Below are positions 7,387 through 12,861 of a DNA stretch of 12,861 bases, one piece after another. The first letter of the stretch is position 1. Each line of letters begins with the position of its first letter. Both the position numbers and the translations under genes were made by a program. The notes beneath the pieces were generated by a model. It saw only the letters and a list, made by a program, of their open reading frames with translations, did not search any database and was not told the origin of the DNA. Origin of the DNA: an uncultured Geobacteraceae bacterium (GTDB lineage Bacteria > Desulfobacterota > Desulfuromonadia > Desulfuromonadales > Geopsychrobacteraceae); NCBI GenBank assembly GCA_937958075.1, contig CALFFB010000017.1, forward strand, positions 1 to 12,861, read 5' to 3'.

Positions 7387-7441
7387 CGCTAGCGCTTCAG
7401 GCATATCGTCATGACCTGAAATTCGATGTTGGCCGTTAGCG
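7387..7441. terminator. Nested stem-loop in the convergent gap between msrA and the GGDEF gene
   Basis: CGCTAGCG (7387-7394) can pair with CGTTAGCG (7434-7441) with one G-U wobble. Inside it, TTCAGG-CAT (7396-7404) pairs with ATG-CCTGAA (7411-7420, one bulged A). The structure fills the gap between two convergent genes and takes in the GGDEF stop codon, which suits a bidirectional transcription-end structure, but no T-tract follows on either strand. Confidence 0.35.
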
Positions 7442-9103
7442 AGAGCCTTCTGTGGATCCAGCAGCGCGATGAACCCGATTGCGACCGCCGTTCTTGGCGG
7501 CATAGAGGGCTTCGTCCGCTCTGATCAGAAGTTCCTCACTGTTGGCCTCAGGATAATCAACCGAGCAGACCAGTCCAGCGGAAATCGTACAGCTGAAATC
7601 CTTGCCGCCACGACTGAAACGAATCGCGGAAAAACTCGCGCGAATCTCCTCAAGCAACTGCATGGCCGCTTCACCGGCACATTCAGGGAGCACGGCAACA
7701 AATTCCTCACCACCGTATCGCCCGACGATATCCGATTTACGCAGGCGCTGGCGCAACAACATGGCGACGGAGGAAATGACGACATCGCCGGTGGCATGAC
7801 CGTAATTATCATTGACCTGTTTGAAATGATCAATGTCAAGCATGGCCAGACAGATGGGGGTTTGGTTACGGTGAGCGCGGTGGATCTCCATCTCGGCGGC
7901 GTCTTTGATGCTGGCGTGTTTGAGCAGACCGGTGAGGCTGTCGCGACTGATCAGTTCTTCCAGTTGGCGCGCCCGTTCAACCCGTACCCGCACGGTAGCG
8001 ACCAGTTGCGGGTCGGAAATCGGTTTTGTGAGAAAATCATCAGCCCCCCGGTTCAGGGCAGCAATCTGCTGGTCGAGATCGGTTTCGGCCGATAAATAGA
8101 CAATGGGCAGGCTCGACCACGTCTCATGCTGTCTGATCACTCCCGCCAGGTCAGGGCCTGAGACTTCCGGCATGTACATATCCATGAGGATCAGATCGGG
8201 TCGGAAGGCACTGATCTTTTCCATGATATCTTTCGGCTGCAGCAACACTTCCGCCTCCATGCCCGCTGCCAGCAACACCAGTCGCAGGTAGCCGGCAAGC
8301 TCTGTATCGTCATCAACAATCAGCACCCGTGGTGGTGGTGCCAGCTGCTGGTCAAAGATTCGGGTAATGCGTCCGACCAGCTGCGGAATATCAAGGGGTT
8401 TGAGAAAATACCCCAGAGCTCCCAGGTGTGCAGCCTCCACCCGGGATGAAAAATCGTCATGGGCGGAGATAAAGAGCAACGGGCGACCGGCTTTTAACAG
8501 ACGCGGAGAGCGGGACAATGCCGGGGATTGTCCCCGATGGTCTTCCTGTTCGGTGCAGAGCAGCACCAGGTCAGGCAGATTCGTCGCTGCTTCCTCCTCA
8601 GCAAGGGCAATGCTGGTAAACTGGCGCACGTTGTAGTTGAAAGACTCAAGCTGGCGTATCAGTTCTTCACCCGATTGACGGTCACTGTCGATCAGCCAGA
8701 TTCCTGCTGGCTGAGCTGCCGGCAAGACCTGATCGGGCAGCGATATCGACGCCGGCTCTTCCCGCCCCACGCAGAGGCCATTGGACAAGGCGATGATTCC
8801 CGTAATGATTTCATTTCTGTCGCCGTCAGCCGTCGGTTGACCGGAAGCTAGCCGGTCCTTGATCCGATATTCCAGCTCTCGGGCAGCGGCACTTAAAGCG
8901 GCAAGGCCGAAGGTACCGCCGGAACCGGCGAGTTTGTGCAGTCGGTGGTGCAGTTCGTCAAGGTGTTGGTGGTCTGTCTCGCTACCATCGAGGTTCTCCG
9001 CCAGTTTTTTTAATACGGCCAGCTCCAGCGGCAGTTGTTCCAGATAGGCAGCGCGTAAGGTGGCCAGTTGCGCGTCCATGGCCGCTTTCAGTTCAGGGTT
9101 CAT
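7436..9103 (-). CDS. Hpt-REC-REC-GGDEF diguanylate cyclase
   Basis: The protein has 555 residues and no membrane segment, so it is cytoplasmic. The domain order is an N-terminal Hpt (about 5-110, LHKLAGSGGTFG with H56 as phospho-site), REC1 (about 133-250), REC2 (about 258-378) and GGDEF (about 385-548). REC2 is intact: DDD 264-266, D308 in LILMDMYMP, S338, K360. REC1 has LLCTE in place of the phospho-acceptor (C183), though D139 and K235 remain, so it cannot be phosphorylated in the usual way. The cyclase is well conserved: DSLTGLL, MLDIDHFKQVND, GGEEF at 464-468, and an inhibitory I-site RKSD (455-458) five residues before it. It should make c-di-GMP from two GTP with product feedback. Its ATG overlaps the stop of the upstream receiver gene (ATGA, 9100-9103), with GGAGG 7 nt before. 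It is the likely output of the kinase operon. Confidence 0.93.
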   Translation of the reverse strand: MNPELKAAMDAQLATLRAAYLEQLPLELAVLKKLAENLDGSETDHQHLDELHHRLHKLAGSGGTFGLAALSAAARELEYRIKDRLASGQPTADGDRNEIITGIIALSNGLCVGREEPASISLPDQVLPAAQPAGIWLIDSDRQSGEELIRQLESFNYNVRQFTSIALAEEEAATNLPDLVLLCTEQEDHRGQSPALSRSPRLLKAGRPLLFISAHDDFSSRVEAAHLGALGYFLKPLDIPQLVGRITRIFDQQLAPPPRVLIVDDDTELAGYLRLVLLAAGMEAEVLLQPKDIMEKISAFRPDLILMDMYMPEVSGPDLAGVIRQHETWSSLPIVYLSAETDLDQQIAALNRGADDFLTKPISDPQLVATVRVRVERARQLEELISRDSLTGLLKHASIKDAAEMEIHRAHRNQTPICLAMLDIDHFKQVNDNYGHATGDVVISSVAMLLRQRLRKSDIVGRYGGEEFVAVLPECAGEAAMQLLEEIRASFSAIRFSRGGKDFSCTISAGLVCSVDYPEANSEELLIRADEALYAAKNGGRNRVHRAAGSTEGSR

Positions 9104-9480
9104 TGGGTGGCCTCCCAGATAGCACGGACCTGATCTGCCAGATTCATGGGATCAAAAGGCTTGGGAATCACATCGCAAGCACCGAGGGACTTGAAATGTG
9201 CAATCTCAGCCGGTTGCACCTTGGCGGTCATAAAAACCGCCGGTGTCTGTGCCAGCGTTGGGATTTCCCGCAGAGCTTTCAAGGTGGACGGGCCGTCCAT
9301 GCCGGGCATCATCACATCCATGAGCAGCAACTGGGGGTTAAATTCAGCTGCCACCCGTTGAGCCTCCTCGCCGGATGAACAGATTTTGACAGTGAAGCCG
9401 CCGACCATTTCCAGGGCGAGTTTGGCAACCGCCTGGATGTCGGCTTCGTCTTCGACATAAAGAATACGCTTTAATGTCAC
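9100..9480 (-). CDS. Stand-alone CheY-like response regulator (single receiver domain)
   Basis: The protein has 126 residues and is one receiver domain with no output region. Visible residues are E10-D11-E12 in the acidic pocket, phospho-acceptor D55 in LLLMDVMMPGMDG, T85 in VFMTAK and K107 in VIPKPFDP, so it should be a working phosphoryl switch. The start is GTG, supported by AAGGAG 7 nt upstream inside the kinase 3' end. The gene begins 2 bp after the kinase stop and overlaps the GGDEF gene by ATGA, so the three are expected to be co-translated. Single-domain receivers act as phosphate shuttles or sinks, or bind targets such as flagellar motors. Here it could carry phosphate from the kinase to the Hpt domain of the neighbour, or drain it; the sequence does not decide. 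Confidence 0.93.
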   Translation of the reverse strand: MTLKRILYVEDEADIQAVAKLALEMVGGFTVKICSSGEEAQRVAAEFNPQLLLMDVMMPGMDGPSTLKALREIPTLAQTPAVFMTAKVQPAEIAHFKSLGACDVIPKPFDPMNLADQVRAIWEATQ

Positions 9481-9482
9481 CT

Positions 9483-12380
9483 TCAGTCTCCTTTACAAAG
9501 CTGCTCAAGCATCAGAAGCAGTTCGCGGGTAGAGGTTGTCCCTTTAGGCAAGGCCCGATCAACCAGTTGCTGCTCAGCGGTCGTCAGTTCCTGTCCGGAA
9601 AGAACGATGATGCGTGGGACAGGATTGAGCTGCTTCAGAATGGGTAACAGTTCCCAACCCGAACCGTCAGGCAATCCGATATCGAGGATCACCAGGTCGT
9701 AGGCAGCACTGGCCAGGCTCTGCCGTGCCTCGGCAAGGGTACGGGCCTGATCGAACCGTGCCACTTCCGCACCCACCAGAGCTATGACCTTACCGGTATC
9801 TTCATCATCCTCAACATGCAAAATCCGCGGGCGCTGCGATCCTGTGCTGATAGCCCGTCGGAGGCTGGCAACCAGAAGCTTCCGATCGATCGGCTTTTGC
9901 AGCCAGTCGACAGCAGCGAAGCCACCGTTAAGGGCAAGTTGTCCAGCGCTGATATCGCCGGCAACAACAATGATGGGCAGGTTGGCGGTGGCGGAATTGG
10001 TACGGAGCTGGCGGATGATCGAAACACCATCACGATCGGGCAGCTGCAGATCGAGGGTCATGGCCAGATAGTGGTGCTGATCGAGCAGCTCCATTGCCGC
10101 AGCGCCGGTCAGGGCGATATCGGCCTGGAAGCCGTTTTGACCAAGTGTGGTCGCCAGCAGTCGCGCTACATCGCTATCGTCCTCGACCACCAGAATCCGT
10201 CTGTCTTCACTGTTCGGCCGGCTACCGTCCGGCAGTGCACACCTGGCCTGATGATTGACGGCCGGCAGATCAAAGTAAAAAGTCGCCCCCTTGCCCGGCA
10301 CTGAAACGAGTCCGATGCGTCCACCCATTCGCTCCACCAGCTCCCGGCTGATGGCCAGGCCCAGACCGGTCCCCCCCTTGCTGCGCGTGTCAGATGAATC
10401 GGCCTGGGAAAATTTGGTAAACAGGCGCTCCTGAAAATCCTGCGGGACTCCGGGACCTTGATCCCGCACCTCGATCCGGACCTGATGTGCCTGATTGATA
10501 ACAGCGATATCAACCTGCCCGCCGCCGGGGGAAAATTTGACGGCATTGGAAAGCAGGTTTGACAGAACCTGAACCAGACGCTGGGCATCGACCCGTACCA
10601 GAATGTCTTCCACCGGCTTCAGCAGGCAAAATTCAACGTTGAACTGACGGGCGTAGGCCTGGTTGCTTTCAATGGCCTGTTCAATAATCGGCAGCAGTTC
10701 CTGCAGGACCATGTCGAAACGCATTTTACCAGCGGCGATTTTATCCATATCCAGCAGATCGTTAATGAGATGGCCCAGGCGCTGGCTGTTTTTGTAGGCT
10801 ACCGCAATCAGCTCTGACGCCTGAGGGGGAATACTGCCGACGGCGCCGCCGGCAATCAGACCGAGGGCGCCACTGATCGAGGTGAGGGGAGTACGAAGTT
10901 CATGGCTGACGGTAGAGACAAACTGGTTTTTCAACTGCTCGATCCGTTTCTGTTCGCTGATATCCCGGTTGGTGCCGATTATCCGGTAGGCATTTCCGGT
11001 GGTGTCACGCAGGGTAATGGCATTGGCTTTGATCCAGCGAATTTTGCCGTCCGGCAGTTGGATCCGGAACTCACTGTCAAAGGCGATATCCTCAGTAATC
11101 GTCTGTTGCAGTGCCCGGTTGACCTGGGCCAGATCCTCCGGGTGGACCCGGCTCTGCCAGACCTGATGGAGATCAGAGCCGGAAGCGGAAGGGACAGCGT
11201 ACAACTTGTACATATTATCGTCCCAGATCATGTGCCCGGTTGCGATGGCATAGTCCCAGATACCGATACCGGTTCCCGATGTTGCCAGGTAGAGACGCTG
11301 CCGTTGTTCTTCACGGGAGCTTAAAAGGCGGTTAAACGCTTTTACCAGTTTGCTGACTTCGTCGTTGCCGGTTACCGGCAGGGGCTCAAAGGGACGACGT
11401 TCCGTCGTCATGGCGTCGATTCCCTCGACGGTTTCACGCAAGGGGAAGAGCATCCGTACCAATCCCCAGAACAAGAACATTCCATAACCGAAGAGCAGCA
11501 TAAAGGCTGCCAGCAGAATGTTTCTGATGATGAGCTCAATAGGGGCCTGGATGAGTTTTTCCGGGTACGTTTTGACGATGACCCAGCCCATTTCCGGCAG
11601 GGTGGCGCTGGCGTATAACAAGCGGACGCCGTCTGTAGTGGCTACGGTGCCGGAGGGGGTGCCGGAAAGGGCGGCATCGATGACCGGAATCACGCCCGCA
11701 TCCGGAATCGGTTCCATGGCCAAAGAGAAATCATGAGCGGTGACGATGATTTTGTTGTCCGGGTCGAGGATATAAAATTGTTCATCGGAATGGGCCAGAT
11801 CGGTCATCGGGATGAGGAAGTTGTCCTCTTCGAGAAAGGTAATACCGATCAAAAAACCGATGACCTCATCCGTGTCGGCAATGATCGGTACGTTGATAAA
11901 GAAACTTGGCCTGCGGGCATGGGTGGCAATCAAGGGGCGGGTGACCACCGGCTGGCGGGTCTCCCTGGCGATACGCAGATGGTCGCGGTGAGAGATGTCG
12001 AGCCCGATGCGGCCACTGCCGGCCGGCGCTTCTCCAACGCCAATCCCTGCCGCGTCCGTCACCATCAGGCCGCCATTGAAGGATTGTTGTACCAGGACAA
12101 TACCGTCAAGAAAATCAGCCATGGACTGCTGGTCAATCAGCTGTCGACCAGTGTGCAGAAACGGTATCAATTTCACCAGCAGGTTGGTTCTCTCAGCCAG
12201 GGCCTTGTTCGAATAATCGACGATTATTTCTGCTTTTTCCTGCTGTTCCCTCAACATGAGGCCCCTGACATTATCGGACAGAGCCAGGTGAATGTAGGCA
12301 GCCAGCAGTCCCGCCGACAAGGCAAAACCGATAATGGTCATGATCAGGATACGCTGAATTATGGTCAGATTGCGAAACAC
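9483..12380 (-). CDS. Membrane hybrid sensor histidine kinase (Cache-HAMP-PAS-HisKA-HATPase-REC-REC)
   Basis: The protein has 965 residues. TM1 (about 10-33) and TM2 (about 285-308) enclose a ~250-residue periplasmic region with double-Cache features (IGLDISHRDHLRIA, FFINVPIIADTDEVIGFLIG, FYILDPDNKII, GWVIVKTYPE). A HAMP segment (about 309-357, ending NDEVSKLVKAFNRL) follows, then PAS with PAC (about 362-476), HisKA with VSHELRTPLTS (H493), and HATPase with N612, DQGPGV (640-645) and GTGLGL (670-675). REC1 (about 727-845) has D777, but an Ala (807) replaces the usual Thr/Ser. REC2 (about 851-960) has D900, S928 and K946. Double-Cache domains usually sense small ligands, but no ligand can be named here. 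The start is GTG with GAGG 6 nt upstream; no in-frame ATG at this position fits TM1 better. It leads the three-gene operon with the receiver and GGDEF genes and is divergent from the gene at 12686. Confidence 0.94.
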   Translation of the reverse strand: MFRNLTIIQRILIMTIIGFALSAGLLAAYIHLALSDNVRGLMLREQQEKAEIIVDYSNKALAERTNLLVKLIPFLHTGRQLIDQQSMADFLDGIVLVQQSFNGGLMVTDAAGIGVGEAPAGSGRIGLDISHRDHLRIARETRQPVVTRPLIATHARRPSFFINVPIIADTDEVIGFLIGITFLEEDNFLIPMTDLAHSDEQFYILDPDNKIIVTAHDFSLAMEPIPDAGVIPVIDAALSGTPSGTVATTDGVRLLYASATLPEMGWVIVKTYPEKLIQAPIELIIRNILLAAFMLLFGYGMFLFWGLVRMLFPLRETVEGIDAMTTERRPFEPLPVTGNDEVSKLVKAFNRLLSSREEQRQRLYLATSGTGIGIWDYAIATGHMIWDDNMYKLYAVPSASGSDLHQVWQSRVHPEDLAQVNRALQQTITEDIAFDSEFRIQLPDGKIRWIKANAITLRDTTGNAYRIIGTNRDISEQKRIEQLKNQFVSTVSHELRTPLTSISGALGLIAGGAVGSIPPQASELIAVAYKNSQRLGHLINDLLDMDKIAAGKMRFDMVLQELLPIIEQAIESNQAYARQFNVEFCLLKPVEDILVRVDAQRLVQVLSNLLSNAVKFSPGGGQVDIAVINQAHQVRIEVRDQGPGVPQDFQERLFTKFSQADSSDTRSKGGTGLGLAISRELVERMGGRIGLVSVPGKGATFYFDLPAVNHQARCALPDGSRPNSEDRRILVVEDDSDVARLLATTLGQNGFQADIALTGAAAMELLDQHHYLAMTLDLQLPDRDGVSIIRQLRTNSATANLPIIVVAGDISAGQLALNGGFAAVDWLQKPIDRKLLVASLRRAISTGSQRPRILHVEDDEDTGKVIALVGAEVARFDQARTLAEARQSLASAAYDLVILDIGLPDGSGWELLPILKQLNPVPRIIVLSGQELTTAEQQLVDRALPKGTTSTRELLLMLEQLCKGD
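9488..9493 (-). promoter_or_regulatory. Ribosome binding site supporting the GTG start of the receiver gene
   Basis: AAGGAG on the minus strand lies 7 nt before GTG 9480, inside the last codons of the kinase gene. Confidence 0.6.
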
Positions 12381-12442
12381 GAAAAACCTCGCTACTGGTT
12401 TGAATTAGGTTGATGGCGCATCGCAACTGCGCATATTCGTCG

Positions 12443-12471
12443 ATAATCAGAATAATTACGAAATGTGTCAC
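12443..12471 (-). promoter_or_regulatory. Candidate sigma70-type promoter for the kinase operon (proximal)
   Basis: Reading the minus strand, GTGACA (12471-12466, 5 of 6 matches to TTGACA) is followed after 17 nt by GATTAT (12448-12443, 4 of 6 to TATAAT). This would give a leader of roughly 55 nt. It is a consensus match by eye only. Confidence 0.3.
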
Positions 12472-12502
12472 TTTACCACGATTCTCGTGATGAATTAAAA
12501 GC

Positions 12503-12530
12503 ATTTTAGGTGCAGTAACCCCTGCGACAA
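12503..12530 (-). promoter_or_regulatory. Candidate sigma70-type promoter for the kinase operon (distal)
   Basis: On the minus strand, TTGTCG (12530-12525, 4 of 6) is followed after 16 nt by TAAAAT (12508-12503, 5 of 6). The leader would be roughly 115 nt. It is an alternative or additional start to the proximal candidate. Confidence 0.28.
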
Positions 12531-12685
12531 ATGCGATACGACCATGGAATATGTTGTATTAAAATAACAGTTATGGTTTTCTGATTAAATGCTTTCAGGT
12601 TGATGCTGCCGGGCTGTTGACGCTGGGCAGACACTCTGCCATCCACATATGTCATCCTACCTGCCGTTAAAGGGGGACGTAGAAC

Positions 12686-12861
12686 GTGCTTAATATCCTT
12701 CGCGGAGTGAAGGCAGTAAGCTGCCTGATTGTACTCTCTTTTTTCTGGTGGGTGCCGGCACTTGCTGCTGTTCCTGATTTTACTGCGGAAGAGAAAACCT
12801 ATATAGAGAACAATCCAGGGGTTCGTATCGGTGTCGTTGCCGATGACGAACCCTTTTCTTT
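12686..12861 (+). CDS. Exported protein with start of a periplasmic solute-binding (SBP_bac_3-like) sensor domain, 3' end outside window
   Basis: Only the first 58 residues are visible. GTG 12686 is the start: an in-frame TAG ends 4 nt before it, and AAAGGGGG sits 9 nt upstream. The N-terminus has basic residues (R6, K9), then a hydrophobic core (LIVLSFFWWVPALAA), giving a signal peptide or first membrane segment. The next part, FTAEEKTYIENNPGVRIGVVADDEPFSF, follows the pattern 'lt..E..yl..hp.irvgv....PfsF' that opens bacterial extracellular solute-binding family 3 domains fused to sensor kinases, diguanylate cyclases and other signalling proteins (BvgS/EvgS type). The output domain is beyond the edge, so the gene could encode a kinase, a GGDEF/EAL protein or a free binding protein. 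It is divergent from the kinase operon and may belong to the same signalling neighbourhood. Confidence 0.75.
   Translation, partial: MLNILRGVKAVSCLIVLSFFWWVPALAAVPDFTAEEKTYIENNPGVRIGVVADDEPFS

Larger units (their letters stand above)
12381..12685. other. Divergent intergenic region between the kinase operon and the right-edge gene
   Basis: No gene is supported in these 305 bp. The segment is clearly more AT-rich than its neighbours, as expected of promoter DNA. Two leftward promoter-like pairs are described separately. For the rightward gene no good -35/-10 pair was found. GGCAG-ACACT-CTGCC (12626-12640) is a perfect 5-bp inverted repeat about 45 bp before the rightward start, and could be an operator half-site pair or chance. 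No c-di-GMP riboswitch core was recognised. Confidence 0.5.

Noticed and set aside
9816..10304. 162-codon plus-strand frame antisense to the kinase receivers
   Set aside because: It is an antisense shadow of a GC-rich gene, with no family resemblance or convincing ribosome site.
12381..12685. c-di-GMP riboswitch upstream of the signalling genes
   Set aside because: The location would make sense, but the conserved GEMM core and tetraloop/receptor elements were not found on either strand.

Overview
The window looks like chromosomal DNA of a Gram-negative bacterium. It carries an RND efflux pair, two or more exported periplasmic proteins and a membrane-bound hybrid kinase wired to a GGDEF protein. 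The base composition is moderately GC-rich. The gene style (hybrid kinase, lone receiver, Hpt/receiver/GGDEF protein, DUF3047 protein) would fit a Desulfuromonas/Geobacter-like deltaproteobacterium, but that placement is inference and nothing in the window proves it. No rRNA, tRNA, CRISPR array, transposase or integrase was seen.

Layout, left to right. (1) Plus strand, 1-1228: the C-terminal end of a type I restriction-modification methyltransferase (HsdM), cut by the window edge. A 2-keto-4-pentenoate hydratase-like enzyme overlaps its stop codon, in the place where a specificity gene (hsdS) would be expected. (2) Minus strand, 6348 to 1332: a membrane fusion protein and an RND permease sharing an ATGA overlap, then a secreted DUF3047 protein. 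No outer-membrane channel gene is present. (3) Plus strand, 6723-7385: an exported methionine sulfoxide reductase A with a GCFWC active site, divergent from the pump across a 374-bp intergenic region rich in short GTCAG/CTGAC repeats. (4) Minus strand, 12380 to 7436: a three-gene, tightly coupled signalling operon of Cache-HAMP-PAS hybrid kinase with two receivers, stand-alone receiver, and Hpt-REC-REC-GGDEF protein. (5) Plus strand from 12686: the start of an exported protein resembling the periplasmic solute-binding sensor of signalling proteins, cut by the right edge.

Functionally, the most coherent unit is the phosphorelay at 7436-12380. One sensor kinase, five receiver domains (one without its phospho-accepting aspartate) and one Hpt domain converge on a single diguanylate cyclase, with no DNA-binding output protein in the cluster. 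The middle of the window (pump plus exported MsrA) is envelope-maintenance machinery. The hydratase beside the HsdM end looks like an accessory-region junction rather than a working pair.
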